Shown piece by piece: positions 20,448 through 29,272 of a stretch of DNA of 64,000 bases. The position numbers were made by a program, and so were the translations under genes. The DNA comes from Adiantum capillus-veneris (taxonomy: Eukaryota; Streptophyta; Polypodiopsida; Polypodiales; Pteridaceae), in contig CM043945.1 in the NCBI GenBank assembly GCA_014529385.2, positions 96,262,612-96,326,611 of the forward strand. The letters are read 5' to 3'. Position 1 is the stretch's first letter. Each line of letters starts with the position of its first letter. The notes beneath the pieces were generated by a model, which was not told the origin of the DNA, ran no database searches, and saw nothing but the letters and a program-made list of their open reading frames with translations.

Positions 20448-22242
20448 CCTCCACATATCTTCCAATGTATGATTCATCCTTTCAGTTTGTCAATTAGACT
20501 CTCAATAACGATCACATACACAACTTTGTCTAAAGGTGAGTAAATACATCTTGCTAAAATTGTCCAATGAACTTAGTATGTTGATCACTGATGTTATCCG
20601 CACACAAGCCATATAGCTTATCAAGTTGATCGATGAATAAAACCACCAACTCATGGCTTTTTACTATCGATGTCATTGGTATAAATTTGGCTAGTCTATC
20701 CACCATGACCCAAATGGCATTATTGCAGTCACTACATTTGGCAAACCAACTATAAAATCCATAGAAATACTTTGTCATTTGGCATGAGGGATTTCTAATG
20801 GATGCAAGAGGCAATGTTTCTTAAGACGTGCCTTGCTAACCTGACACTGAGTACACTTCTTCATATATTGTCACGAGACACATCCAACCCTATGTGTTCG
20901 TGGACAAGCTACAGCACGACAAGGGTTCCGTCAGTCCAGTCAGTCTAGATTTAGAAGTGATCTGGCACTTTTGTGAGTCTGTTCGCAGACCATGCATGCC
21001 CATGCACTTAGTGTAGATGCATATCCTCTGGTTGCACACAGCATGATCATAAGCATTCCCATCAAAATCCTTCAGGGGAATTTTCCAGTGTATTTTACCT
21101 ATTTTCCTTATTTTTGACATTTTTCACTTATTATTTTGAGTGACTTTTGTTGGGAAATAAGTAGGGCAAATTGGGTAAGATAATATATAAGCAAACCAAG
21201 GCCAAGCGACGTAATGTGAAACCAGCCAATGCCACCAGTCACTCACAAAAGGAGGCTAAGACCTCATTTGTAGATAACAACCTCCACTGGCAGAGTGCAA
21301 ATGGTCAGCCCGTGAGGCATAAGCATGCACGAGGTTACCTCGAGGAGGTGAGGCGGGGTGATATGGAACACTTGGTCTTACAAGTGTATGCTTACATCCT
21401 TGGACGCTAGCCCCAACTAGGGGGTGCTAAAGGACGGTGGCTATGGGCATCAGGTTCACCTCATGTGTGTCCATAGGCAGTCCGGGTACCCTGGAGATCC
21501 TTTTCCTCTTGGTTGTTTTCACCATGCAATCTGTCTCATTTGCCGATCTCATGGTAGGGGCCTTCCTCCGATTCTAGCAAGTAACCCCTCTACTTGCCGC
21601 GCCAATCCCTTGCTTCCATTCAAGAAGGATCCTTGCCTCTGTTCAAGGAAGCACTTTGCCTCTTTATAATTTTACCAAACCTACCCCATGTAACAATTCT
21701 TGGTGTCGGAAAACACAACTAGCCAAACAGCATGCATGCTATAGTACTACTATGTGTTTGATGGTTGGGGTTTTCACTGCTGTTTTTTCAGTCTCCTTAA
21801 CCCACACACCTCCCATCATATTTTGCTAGGAAGAAGGGAAGAAGAGGGGGGGGGGGGTGGACTATATATGGTTTAACCACTAAGTGACTGCACCAAGACT
21901 GTGTAAGCAGTACTGTGGTCTTACTTACTCATGAATAGCAATTTCAGCTATAAAGGAGAGTGCAAGTACTAAATCATGACAGTCATCCACCAAATTTAAA
22001 AAAACGTACTAGCTCCATCATGAATACATACACAAAAAAATAAATAGACATGTATAATCGTTCCTTAACTTAATCAATCACTCAACCTTACTTCAAATTA
22101 AAGAAACAAAGCTTACATTGAAAATTTGGAAGGCTTTTCCAACACTAACTGTGACAAAATTCTCTAAACCTCTCTGTTGCACAACAAATGGGATGTTATC
22201 AGTGATGTAGCCAAGCGCGCGATAAGGTTCAAAGATGCCCAT
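2083..22242 (-). CDS. UTP21: U3 snoRNP-associated WD40 protein UTP21 (WDR36 family), N-terminal part, seven exons
   Basis: This is the only clear host gene. Utp21/WDR36 is a tandem WD40 protein of the UTP-B subcomplex of the nucleolar SSU processome, needed for early 18S rRNA processing. The start is [16 protein letters not shown], which resembles plant UTP21 N-termini as I know them. Exons (minus strand): 22242-22117, 20376-20349, 19141-19041, 18640-18437, 17758-17515, 2604-2429 and 2165-2083. All introns are GT-AG and the reading phase is kept across every junction, for 962 coding nt (about 320 residues). Landmarks in order are [67 protein letters not shown] and [10 protein letters not shown]. 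The rest of the roughly 900-residue protein must lie left of the window. No stop or frameshift is seen in any exon, so the gene is probably functional despite transposon-loaded introns. Confidence 0.93.
2368..2403. repeat. poly(G) homopolymer, 36 G on the plus strand
   Basis: An uninterrupted run of 36 G lies in UTP21 intron 6. On the transcribed strand it gives a poly(C) tract just after the exon 6 donor. Such long G homopolymers are rare and hard to sequence, so the exact length is uncertain. Confidence 0.9.
2429..2604 (-). CDS. UTP21: UTP21 exon 6
   Basis: 176 nt (2 + 58 codons). It contains [19 protein letters not shown] and [15 protein letters not shown]. The acceptor is TGTGCAG|AT and the donor is AAA|GTAGGT. 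A 36-bp G-run starts only 25 bp past the donor. Confidence 0.92.
2669..2731. repeat. (TC)n-(TG)n microsatellite
   Basis: About 26 TC units are followed by 5 TG units. The array sits at the right edge of exon 6 in UTP21 intron 5 and borders the T-rich minisatellite. Confidence 0.95.
2745..2925. repeat. degenerate minisatellite with telomere-like TTTTAGGGTTTTG core
   Basis: Five to six imperfect units combine TTTTTGCTGTTTT, (T)TTAGGGTTTTG and, in most, AAACTTTTTT. The TTTAGGG core equals the plant telomere heptamer but is embedded in longer units. It directly abuts the truncated 5' end of the LINE. Confidence 0.75.
2926..4711 (+). mobile_element. 5'-truncated LINE (non-LTR retrotransposon) with (TATCA)n tail
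   Basis: The element keeps only the C-terminal third of the reverse transcriptase polyprotein and the 3' UTR. It ends in a short (TATCA)n run at about 4691-4711. Typical of LINEs are severe 5' truncation and a simple-repeat 3' tail. It lies inside UTP21 intron 5, antisense to the gene. Confidence 0.85.
2928..4179 (+). pseudogene. LINE reverse transcriptase C-terminal region, broken
   Basis: Pieces are [13 protein letters not shown], then after a frameshift near 2985 [13 protein letters not shown] and YTYLGVV. After another frame change comes [18 protein letters not shown], the usual post-RT thumb region of plant LINEs. A further block, [20 protein letters not shown], runs to an in-frame TAG at 3599-3601, after which the same kind of sequence continues. 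A CxC/H-rich end ([12 protein letters not shown]) completes it. At least two frameshifts and one stop make it non-functional. The catalytic RT half and endonuclease are absent. Confidence 0.82.
4715..4994 (+). other. coiled-coil ORF fragment, unrecognised, cut by an LTR
   Basis: An open frame starts at ATG 4715 and encodes a charged helix ([20 protein letters not shown], then [12 protein letters not shown]). It reads straight into the LTR boundary at 4995, so the original frame was interrupted. It may be part of a retroelement gag-like ORF. I cannot assign a family. Confidence 0.3.
4995..5680 (-). repeat. 3' LTR of the short element
   Basis: 686 bp. On the minus strand it begins TGTAACAAACTGC and ends GTCTTGTGACA (TG...CA). 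It contains a (GA)n array at 5072-5114. It is adjacent to the polypurine tract at 5681-5694. Confidence 0.85.
5681..5694 (-). other. polypurine tract
   Basis: On the minus strand the sequence reads TCAAGAAGGGGAGA directly before the LTR start TGTAACA. This is the expected plus-strand primer position. Confidence 0.75.
5798..5933. repeat. 34-bp tandem repeat, four copies, each with a small hairpin
   Basis: Units start at 5798, 5832, 5866 and 5900. Each contains AAGGAG-TTAGCTT-CTCCTT, an inverted repeat, separated by TTTTGATC. The last copy is shorter and ends CTCCTTTCGTCC. Confidence 0.9.
6105..6460. repeat. interspersed short repeats inside the non-autonomous element
   Basis: Three copies of a CGCATAACC...GGTCC(A/G)GGCCGGGAG block lie at about 6120, 6180 and 6308. 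Three copies of CAACCAAACRC...GCCTGCRTCGTT.GGAGGT lie at about 6227, 6362 and 6413. A separate 47-bp tandem duplication (GAAGATCC.TCAAATAAAATTCC) lies at about 7208-7302. Confidence 0.8.
6559..7080 (-). other. uncharacterised ORF in the non-autonomous element
   Basis: A 173-codon open frame in the element's own orientation. I see no gag, protease or RT motif. It may be a decayed gag leftover or a non-coding filler frame. Confidence 0.2.
7340..7351 (-). other. tRNA-Met primer-binding site
   Basis: On the minus strand TGGTATCAGAGC follows the LTR terminus TGTGACA after one base. This is the common initiator-tRNA-Met primer site of plant LTR elements. Confidence 0.85.
7353..7922 (-). repeat. 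5' LTR of the short element, outer end lost
   Basis: Near copy of 4995-5640 with a much shorter GA array. Homology stops at GTAAGTTG (7922), where Ty3/gypsy RNase H sequence begins. The first 40 or so bases of the LTR in its own orientation are missing. Confidence 0.85.
7923..8490 (-). pseudogene. Ty3/gypsy RT end plus RNase H fragment, inverted
   Basis: On the minus strand it encodes [37 protein letters not shown], then RNase H start [14 protein letters not shown] and HDKELLAI. It is nearly identical to 11530-12080 on the plus strand. It breaks at 7922/7923 and, head to head, at about 8490 into plus-strand gag of the same family. A frameshift lies near 8295. Confidence 0.85.
8551..9320 (+). 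pseudogene. Ty3/gypsy gag, broken
   Basis: It begins about [19 protein letters not shown] and shows the retrotransposon gag core ([25 protein letters not shown]). A frame break follows 8900. The zinc knuckle at about 9200 reads C-x2-Y-x4-H-x4-C, so the second cysteine is replaced and metal binding is probably lost. Confidence 0.75.
9334..10290 (+). pseudogene. Ty3/gypsy protease end and reverse transcriptase, catalytic box lost
   Basis: A protease tail ([17 protein letters not shown]) leads to RT landmarks [31 protein letters not shown], then after a frameshift near 10040 [13 protein letters not shown] and [16 protein letters not shown]. The expected Y-x-D-D box is absent: [12 protein letters not shown] runs where an IYxDDILIF-type motif normally sits. 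The frame is cut at 10291 by the inserted LTR-like unit. Confidence 0.85.
10292..11517 (-). mobile_element. inserted LTR-like unit (probable solo LTR)
   Basis: 1226 bp separate RT blocks that are contiguous in the inverted copy at 7923-8490. On the minus strand the unit starts TGTCACGTGCAC and ends TTCCGCTGCA. Flanks resemble each other over 12 bp (CACCATGTTAGG left, CACCGTGTATAG right). Its right 320 bp have an inverted relative at 20871-21205 that also begins TGTCACG. Scattered AAAACGCTAGG motifs occur inside. No coding function is seen. Confidence 0.6.
11530..12550 (+). pseudogene. Ty3/gypsy RT end, RNase H and start of integrase zinc-binding region
   Basis: It resumes with [17 protein letters not shown] and [16 protein letters not shown], then RNase [11 protein letters not shown] and HDKELLAI. 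A frameshift near 12057 is followed by [19 protein letters not shown] and KPDALSRR. A later segment, [14 protein letters not shown] to LQERHD, is the start of the HHCC region. It breaks off near 12553 before the zinc ligands. Confidence 0.85.
12560..12835. other. AT/CT-rich segment between two Ty3/gypsy relics, possible LTR end
   Basis: It has repeated CAAGTCTTGT-type words and an AATAAAG-like signal (about 12675), resembling an LTR U3-R region. I find no second copy in the window, so the assignment is open. Confidence 0.3.
12836..13690 (-). pseudogene. Ty3/gypsy RNase H and integrase zinc-binding domain
   Basis: RNase H pieces are [19 protein letters not shown] and [12 protein letters not shown], with an in-frame stop near 13415. 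A separate open stretch to 12836 encodes [38 protein letters not shown] and [15 protein letters not shown]. The HHCC ligands appear present. The frame ends abruptly in foreign sequence. Confidence 0.85.
13620..14400 (-). pseudogene. Ty3/gypsy reverse transcriptase, catalytic box deleted
   Basis: Landmarks from right to left are [43 protein letters not shown], then FVGTF joined to [14 protein letters not shown]. The roughly 14 bases that should encode the FDD box are missing, and the frame shifts there. After it come [15 protein letters not shown] and [15 protein letters not shown]. Confidence 0.85.
14410..15142 (-). pseudogene. Ty3/gypsy protease and pre-RT region
   Basis: A retropepsin-like start reads [19 protein letters not shown]. 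The active-site Asp-Ser-Gly is Asp-Gly-Gly here, a substitution expected to hurt activity. A frame change near 14890 follows. Next come [18 protein letters not shown] and a pre-RT linker ending [18 protein letters not shown], then a stop. Confidence 0.75.
15180..16738 (-). pseudogene. Ty3/gypsy gag, heavily broken
   Basis: The probable start is [20 protein letters not shown] (about 16682). It continues through an acidic segment and several frameshifted gag pieces to a lysine-rich region and a remnant knuckle near 15250. At least four frame breaks make it non-coding. Confidence 0.6.
16738..17150 (-). repeat. LTR (5' side) with mutated tRNA-Met primer site
   Basis: On the minus strand the LTR ends ...CTGTTACA at 16750. 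One base later the primer site reads TGGTATTAGAGT instead of TGGTATCAGAGC. The LTR shares AGTATTGGCCCCAAA-type and CCCCTTTCGGTATTTCTTT blocks with the LTR at 4995. The outer edge near 17150 is a guess because no partner LTR is present. Confidence 0.6.
17515..17758 (-). CDS. UTP21: UTP21 exon 5
   Basis: 244 nt (81 codons + 1). It contains [16 protein letters not shown] and the hallmark [18 protein letters not shown], two WD blades. The acceptor is TTGTGCAG and the donor is GTAACA. Intron 5 behind it is the 14.9-kb transposon-filled intron. Confidence 0.93.
18437..18640 (-). CDS. UTP21: UTP21 exon 4
   Basis: 204 nt, 68 codons, phase 0 at both ends. It begins [15 protein letters not shown] (WD repeat with GDHILSAD and IFVWEA) and ends HPDAYLNK. 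The acceptor is GTCACAG and the donor is GTATTT. Confidence 0.92.
19041..19141 (-). CDS. UTP21: UTP21 exon 3
   Basis: 101 nt (2 + 33 codons). The peptide is [20 protein letters not shown] and ends FRRAQQ. The acceptor is TTTGCAG and the donor is GTATCT. Confidence 0.9.
20349..20376 (-). CDS. UTP21: UTP21 exon 2, 28-nt microexon
   Basis: The acceptor is TTTGCAG|TGTGCAAAG and the donor is G|GTAAGAAT. It encodes CAKLSLVFV plus one base. In the plant family a CAKL-type segment follows FQI(Y/F)N, and the phase exactly joins exon 1 (phase 0) to exon 3 (needs 1 nt). Confidence 0.88.
20405..20444. repeat. (TC)n microsatellite
   Basis: About 20 units in UTP21 intron 1, between exon 2 and an integrase scrap. 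Between 19142 and 20348 (intron 2) I see nothing recognisable. Confidence 0.95.
20445..20868 (-). pseudogene. Ty3/gypsy integrase core fragment
   Basis: On the minus strand it reads [38 protein letters not shown] and, after breaks, [13 protein letters not shown]. These are the first Asp strand, second Asp loop and the region around the catalytic Glu of an integrase. It is an orphan scrap inside UTP21 intron 1. Confidence 0.8.
20871..21205 (+). mobile_element. second copy (partial) of the LTR-like unit at 10292-11517
   Basis: It starts TGTCACGAGACACATCC and matches the reverse complement of 11517-11200. Shared blocks are CCTATGTGT.CGTGGACAAGCTAC, GTGATCTGGCACTTTTGTGAG and GTAGATGCATATCCTCTGGTTGCACAC. 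Beyond 21205 the homology ends. 21206-22110 holds nothing else recognisable. Confidence 0.7.
22117..22242 (-). CDS. UTP21: UTP21 exon 1 (start codon to codon 42)
   Basis: The ATG is at 22242-22240. The exon is 42 codons, phase 0, ending ...AFQIFN before donor GTAAGC (22116-22111). A longer in-frame reading upstream would only add Arg-Glu repeats from the GA microsatellite, so the MGIFEP start is preferred. Confidence 0.93.
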
Positions 22243-22282
22243 TTCTTCCTGCTTTTGACCTTTCAGAAAAAACATGAAATGT

Positions 22283-22335
<53 letters not shown>

Positions 22336-22450
22336 CTGGTAAAAAGCAGCAGCCCAATAAGAATCACTTGAGGAGTGCGCAGCCGTCCCACAGCTTACCT
22401 CTCTCTCTCTCTCTCTCGCCAGCTGGGCTTCTGCGCTGCTTCTTCGTAAG
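22243..22450 (-). promoter_or_regulatory. UTP21: UTP21 5' leader with (GA)n tract
   Basis: Upstream of the ATG the transcript strand has a (GA)22 array (22331-22287) and, further up, a second short GA run (22395-22419) ending GAG|GTAAGC. GAG|GTAAGC and ...TTTTTACCAGTTGCAG could mark a tiny 5' UTR intron. No TATA box is obvious. GA arrays near plant starts can bind BBR/BPC factors; that role is inference here. Confidence 0.4.
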
Positions 22451-22639
22451 GGGGCTCTATTACTTTAAATTAGTTGTTAAGCACTATCAAGTTACGAGCA
22501 TGAAGGTTTGTGATAAACCCCTTGCAGGAAATGTATACACGCTTTGGTCTAGAGCGCTTGAACTAAATCAAACACACCCCAAAAATGCAAGACATGTATG
22601 TATACTTGACTAGTTTGAGTTCTAGATACAAGCATTAAT

Positions 22640-23460
22640 GGAAGAAAAAGTTTGCAAAGTGGAAGAAGAAATGCAAAACACAAAAGGGAAAAAGGCTTCA
22701 CAAGAAGGATGATAATATTATGCTTTGAAAGATGCCATTTTGAAATACAAAGCCATTCATGAGCGTTGGAAATAAGATAATTGAGATGGAAGGGGCAATG
22801 CAGCAACTTAAAACCAAACTTTGGCATGCAAATTAGACATAGAACGTGTCACCAAAAAAGAGAGAGCACTAAGTGAGATGCCAAAAACAAATTTGATGAT
22901 GATATCACATGTAGAAGAGGGCTTGAAGGCATGGATTGATGTTGTAAGCAAGCATGTAGAGAGCATCCAATGGATGGAAGTGGCAAGGAAACTAAATATT
23001 GCTCACGTCTCGACATCTCCCAAACCAACATCTTCTATCATCAACACGAATTTTCAAGAGGGACAAAGGAGGAAGACAGGGGCACTTCATGTGGGGGTGA
23101 CCAGTTTAATGATGAGGAACCATGTGGAGACTAAGGAGCTATGCAAGCTAATGTGTATTGAAAATCTTAGCCATACAACTGCTTGGAGAATAAGGAAGAG
23201 AAGTAGCAACACCAATGGAGCCATAGAAACTTCTAAAGATAGAACCTTTATACTTTGTTTTCTAGTAATGGTAGCTCTATGAAGGATTTCTTTTTAGCTT
23301 GAGAAGAACACTTAAGAGCAAGGGCATTTTTTTAGGAGATGGTCTTGCCCCTAAATCAATTTTCATGTATGGGTATACATATGCCAACGATTATAGCTAC
23401 TCAAAAGTAGAGAAAGTTTGATTTTTATCAAGAACAAAAAGTCAGTATTCTTTAGCAGAG
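22640..23460 (+). pseudogene. LINE ORF1-like / gag-like relic
   Basis: An open frame (22821-23282) contains EEGLKAWIDVVSKHVESIQW and NTNFQEGQRRKTGALHV, followed by MCIENLSHTTAWRIRKRSS. Beyond it, in another frame, are FILC/ILRF-like and FFLGDGLAP-like pieces. This succession resembles ORF1 proteins of plant LINEs as I remember them. It is frameshifted and probably dead. Confidence 0.45.
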
Positions 23461-23879
23461 TCCCAAATAAGGCCATGAAATCTATAAGACCACTCTAAAG
23501 CTACATATATGGAATTGTACCTATATGGGATTGAAATGAAGCACTTAGACTAGATGCAGTTGAGGAACTCTACATTGCCCTTTGTTACTTCCCACCCACC
23601 ACACCTCAATATGCTCCTCCAATGACATAGCCACCATATATAGGTACGGATAAGGATATACGGAGATGTTGAGACGCAAGAAGTTATAGTTCATTTTCTC
23701 CTTGGGTGAAAGCATGTAATGGTGAAAAGTTGTTTGTGCTATCAAATAGCATAGCATCAAATGGACTTGTGGTTAAAAATTTATAAATTTCATCGAATTT
23801 TGTCAAAGATTATAATTTTTAGTTTGTACTTGCAATGAGCTACCCAACAATATACGATACAAAAAGAAGTAATATAGCT

Positions 23880-25560
23880 TCGTACAAAAAATGCAGCATC
23901 ATGGTTTGATAGTAGACATTGATGGACACAAGCTATCGGTACCATAGCATGCTTTTAGTCCATTAACAAGCTTCAAGTAGATGTTGAAGGATATGTGCAT
24001 CGAGAGGATTTCTTTGTTTCCCCCTCAAAGCATGAGAATGTTTTTTTTGGAGCTCCATGGTTCCATTAAATTATAGTACCTTAACATAGCCATCAAGCTT
24101 CACCATAGACATAACACTTCAACCAGACAGAATTTGCATGAGCTAAGGCCTTTCTTGACTTGTGTAGCTCCTAAAGGAAATTTGTTAGGGATATCGCATA
24201 AAAGGCACACTATCTCACTTTGTTGCAAAAAGGACCACCATATTTTTAGACTGGTTTGTATGACCGTTCAACAAGCATTAAGAGATTCATTGACCGTGCA
24301 CAAATTTTACAATTACCAGATTCTCTCATCCACATGTCATAGTTGCTACTGATGCAAGTGGTAAGGGAATTGGTGGTGCATGCATGCAAGACAATCAGCC
24401 ATTGTGTTTAAAGGTTGCAAATTCAAGCCATCTGGATCTTAGGAGAATGTGTCCAACAAATAACTCACAGTTGTTATGCATGCAATTAAAAATGGAAAGC
24501 GCAATTTTAATGCCTGTTGATTTTGTTATTTATAGAGATTAGTAGAGCCTCAAATATTTTCTCTCCCAGCCTTTACTTTTGAATAAACATATTAAGTGGG
24601 CATCTTTTATAAAAATCTTCAAACCAACCTATAACATCGTAGAAGGAGAATGGGGTGCATGATGCTTTGAGTAGGAGACCTTAACTTAATGATTTATCAC
24701 TCATTGAGGTTACATTTTTTGCAGCTATGGCTGCCACTACACACACATAATAGTTTCAAAACTACATGGTTATGTTTGATTGAGCATGCTACCTATTCAT
24801 TTTTGGATTACCCAATTCATTTTTTGAATACACAAATCAAGAAAATTTTATGTACTTCATGCATAAGCTTTGTGTGACTAAACTTTTTCGTCTCAAGATT
24901 ATTGAGGAGTTGCACAAACCTTGTTATGTTGAACATAGTGGTTTTGTAGCCACTTATCAATTTTTGCGTTAAGATTCTTTTCGCCAACCATTAGAATTGA
25001 TGTTAAGCAATATTTTTCATCTTGTTTGCTTCTCAAATGGTTGTCTCTTAATAGTAAAAACTTAAGTTTATCATACCCACTCCTTACTCTTGAGAGATCT
25101 TGGGAGTATGTTTCACTAGATATTGTTACCGATTTTCCTCCAACGTTCATAAACATGTTATGATTTTGACCATAATTGATCGATTCTTGAAGAAAACATA
25201 ATTTATTCCTGGTAACAAAACTCTAATTTCACATCAAGCCACACTTTTGTATTTAGACATTGTTTTTCTGCAAAAGGCTTGCCTAAAATAATGATCTCTT
25301 ATCAAGATTCAAAGTTTTGTAGTGCATTGTGTACTAGTTTGTTTGAAAATATGGGCACAACATTTGATTTCACCTCTTCATTCCATCCTAAGTCTAATGA
25401 TCAATTTAAAGTCACTAATTGCACTATCATTGATTTAAGGTATATGTGCATTCACAACCAAGTAATTGGGATGACTATTTTCATATTTTATAGTTTGCAT
25501 ACAATAACACCATTCACCTTGCAATGGGTAAGTCTCCATTAAAGTTGTTTATGCTCATTC
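23880..25560 (+). pseudogene. highly decayed Ty3/gypsy pol
   Basis: Recognisable islands in order are a protease/pre-RT piece (VEGYVHREDFF), RNase H start VIVATDASGKGIGGACMQD (about 24340), KWASFIKIFKPTYNIVEGE (about 24595), integrase start SWEYVSLDIVTDFPPTF (about 25100) and DSKFCSALCTSLFENMGTTF plus FTSSFHPKSNDQFKVTN (about 25310-25420). Most of RT is deleted and stops are frequent. Confidence 0.75.
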
Positions 25561-25958
25561 TCTTCCCTCACCTGCATCTAGATTGTCCATGTATAGTGCC
25601 TACAATTAATAGCTTTGTATTGATTTTTTATCACATTCATTCAGTGTTCAATTTGCAATAAAACACTCACAAGACCGATACACTCAACAAGGGAATAAGC
25701 ACAAAAGGGTCCATATTTTCAATGAAGGTGTTTATTTTATGTTGCACATGCTACTCATGTTTGGTTAGTGTCCTCCAATCAAGTGTGAATGGCCATGTCT
25801 ATATATATCGCACTCCTATGGTTGGGTCGCCGATTTATGGTAGTGCTCCTTTGTAAAAGAGCTCCTTGGTGGAGGGATCATAATGACAAGTTTGATGAGA
25901 GGCTATAATGCTTACATTTGTAGAGTTTATGGAGGATAAGAGAGAGAAGCATCCATGG

Positions 25959-26336
25959 TGTTAACATGCCAATGACATTTAATTACAATAGAAATAGAGT
26001 AGAATGTAGATGCAAAACTAGATTGATTGGTTCTACTTAAAAATGTGTACAAAAGGCTCATTATATAGAGTTGGCTAAGGCATCTCATCTAGCATCATAC
26101 AATGGGTCCAAATGAGCCCATCCAACTTGCAAACTCGTGGGTGACCTTTCAAGCCAATTTAGGAGTCCATTGACTAACTCTAGGTGAGTCCACACCCTCT
26201 AGGAATGACCCCCACGGGTACCCACACCCTTAGGTACCTTTCCCACATGCTACCACATGGTTTTGTGCCACATATGCATCCTAGTAGGATAGAGTATATA
26301 CACACCAACATAGGACAAATCCCACGTTTCCCAACA
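25959..26336 (-). repeat. putative LTR with adjacent polypurine tract
   Basis: On the minus strand AAGGGGAGGGT is followed by TGTTGGGAAACGTGGG, and the unit ends GGCATGTTAACA (TG...CA, 378 bp). No second copy is present, so this rests on terminus pattern alone. 26337-27020 shows no gene. Confidence 0.45.
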
Positions 26337-27022
26337 ACCCTCCCCTTGGGGTTTGGACTATGACAATAGAAAATAGTTATGCCAATCCAGGCTTACCATC
26401 ATCCCCAATCCAGAGGACCATCTCCAATCCAAGAGACAACTGATGATAAAAACTCAAATCCAGGAGCACGACTCCAATCCATGAGTCCAACACATAACTC
26501 TAGTCCAAGAGTCTATAAAACTTTCATCTCCACAATTTCGTTGTTTGTCCTCCTCCACTCCTACTTCTTTGTCTTTCGACTCTGCTACCGGCACCATCTT
26601 GGTGTTGTTGCTGCCATGGTTGTTGCAGTAGCTTTCTCATGAGCTTTATTGAATGAAAATGGAAAGCTAAGTAACACTAATGCGAAATAAAAAACTGATG
26701 CTAATGCTCCTCCCCTTGAATAGAGATTTCTAAGTTTCCAACCCCTCATGGTGCAATGGAGTAGTCTTAGCCGAAGGACAATACATTGTTTTTCTTCTTC
26801 TTTTTTACCAAACTAGTACTTTTAGATGAACTAGGGCACCTATAATATGGCTAAGGAGATCAAGATTTTGCTAATGAGTGGCTTCACTGATGACATCATG
26901 CGTTTGATTTTCTTGAATTGTCAATATTTCATGTGAAGACACTTCGAGCCTACTATGTTCCACCTCTTATTTTTTTGTAATAGGAAGACGAGCTTCTTCA
27001 ATCACTATATACACAAACCGAT

Positions 27023-27894
27023 CTAATACTTCTTCCCCTGTATTCTCTTTTCCTCCTGCTTTTTTGATGTAGACTTCTCAATCAGTGTATCCCTGACCAC
27101 CGCTCGATCTCGTGTTCCTTGCTCTGGTAGGGTTGCATGTTTAGTAACAGGTGGCTTGACAACCCTAACAACTCGCCTCCAAGTGGATGTGACCACTGGC
27201 TTGTTGACAATCTCCACCTTTGCATAGCTCATAGCATAGTGACCAATATTGTGACATTTAGAACATGCGTTGGGGAAAGAGGCAAATTCTAGCTCTTGCT
27301 AAAAGGCTCCAAAACATCCCATGTTTAGATCAACATATTTGGGAATGGGCTTGCTTATTTTCCATAAGATGCAAACCTTAACATCCAACCTAGACCTAAT
27401 CCGTTGTAGCCTCGATATGAACAACACATAGCCCATTAGAGAGGTAATGGAATGAACATGATCATGTAGCCAACGAGGAAGGTTTTTAAGCGTAACCCAC
27501 ACCGAGAAAAAATTCCTAAACTCCTGATGTGGGCAAAAGTATGCCATGCACAACATGGCATACGCAAAGAATGAAACCCACCATACACCTCCTCTTATAA
27601 CGATCTTGAACCACTTGCCCTGAGGCACACACTCTCCCAATTCCATAGGCCTTAAGTCAGCATATGCCTATCCATGAAGTATAGAAATACCGATTAAGCA
27701 CAACATGTCTCTAGGCTTTGTAGAGCTACCTCAAGATTAAAATCAACATTCAATGTGTAACCATCCAAACATTTGTTATGTTTGTATGTATTAACACCAT
27801 GCAGCATCTCCTTAGTCATATTGCAAACACCAAAGGGGATGGCTTCAAAACTTTCTCGTGGCAGCTTGGAGTTGTATAGTTGTTGTTGGCTCAT
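27023..27894 (-). pseudogene. DUF4283/zinc-knuckle protein relic (LINE ORF1 type)
   Basis: The minus strand encodes VWVTLKNLPRWLHDHVHSI, SRLQRIRSRLDVKVCILW and KYVDLNMGCFG, then after a stop ELEFASFPNACSKCHNIGHY. This order (WV.L..LP, then a C-x2-C-x4-H knuckle) is typical of DUF4283 proteins of plant LINEs. The final knuckle Cys is replaced by Tyr. Stops and frame changes at about 27300 and 27650 show it is a pseudogene. Confidence 0.65.
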
Positions 27895-28367
27895 TTTTTA
27901 CCCTCATCAATAAACAAAAATGATGGATTTTGCTTACTTGTGATATCCAGATCCGCGCATTGTAGCTCATTCTAAGGTGCTCAAGAACTGGATGAACCCT
28001 ATACTCTAGTTTTACCCCCTTAGATCCTTCTTGCCCCAACAGTAGGCCATCATCATTCTCAGTGACAAGAGATCCACTATGGGAGCACCCCTAGAGAGAC
28101 ACTTTCTTGTTGCTAGCATTTTAAAACCACAAACAATTGGAAAGGAAGTTATGAGGCCCTTATACGAATTTTAAAGGGACCCATTTTACAAACTAGAAAA
28201 AGCCATCTTAAAACATTGTCTGAAAAGAAGTCAAAATTTTGTACACCTTTCTCCTTCTCATTTGAGGAATGTTTTAATACGCCAAAAGATGAAGGTATAC
28301 TCTCTCTCAAACTAAGAAAGTAAAAGAATTTACTTTTTTGGCAAGTGAATTATATATAAATAAATAA

Positions 28368-28371
<4 letters not shown>

Positions 28372-28452
<81 letters not shown>
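28372..28452. repeat. (TA)n-(GA)n compound microsatellite
   Basis: About 21 TA units run directly into about 19 GA units. Flanking 28060-28360 and 28460-29270 contain no gene I can recognise. Confidence 0.95.
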
Positions 28453-28455
<3 letters not shown>

Positions 28456-29272
28456 TATCATTTTTGAGTGACTTGGAGGGGTATTCAATCAAGAGCCAGA
28501 GCCAGATTAAATTTTAATGGCCGAACCACCACATTGTATCCAAGAGATCCCATCAGCTATGAATTTGCCCCTGTTTGGCTAAAGAGGGTGATTGTTGGGT
28601 TAGCCCAACTTGGGTGGCCATCTCTTTGTGTGAACAGGATGTAAGCCTATTTAAAGGCTAAGAAAACATAATCTAATCTCTCTTATCTTTTGCTCACTAC
28701 TCCTGCATCTTATCTTCTCTATCACTATCTCCAAGCCATGTTGATCTGAGAAGCAATAGATTTACCCTACACTTGAGACTAAAGATTAGTCAGTAAGTTA
28801 GGATGGTAAATTTCAAATAATTGTCGTTACTTCATCATCTTGTGTAACTTTTTAGTTACAATAGGAGTAGGGTAAATGTAAAATACTCTATGTTGCATCT
28901 GTGCTTTAAGAAATTGCATTTGACCACATTCTGGCCAAGTTCAAAATAGACATGCCTCTTTTTTTGACAAGTCTAAAATTCATTCTCACATGCAAGTTTA
29001 CCAGAGCACTCCAAGTAGAACTAGGAACATGAATATGTGCTAAAATTCAAATTGGAACTCACAAGCCACCTTGGAAAATAGGCACGCCCATTTTGCAACA
29101 CACCAACTGCAGTCATTTTGCACAAGTCACTTCACTAGCCAAAACACGCGCACCTACTAGACCAAAGCGAAAACAATAGCTTGAAAGGTAACATTAGCAA
29201 GGTTGGGCATCAAATTCTTTCTTGGAAGAGAATCATCAATTGTACAAGATCCAATAGAAAGAGCTAACAATA

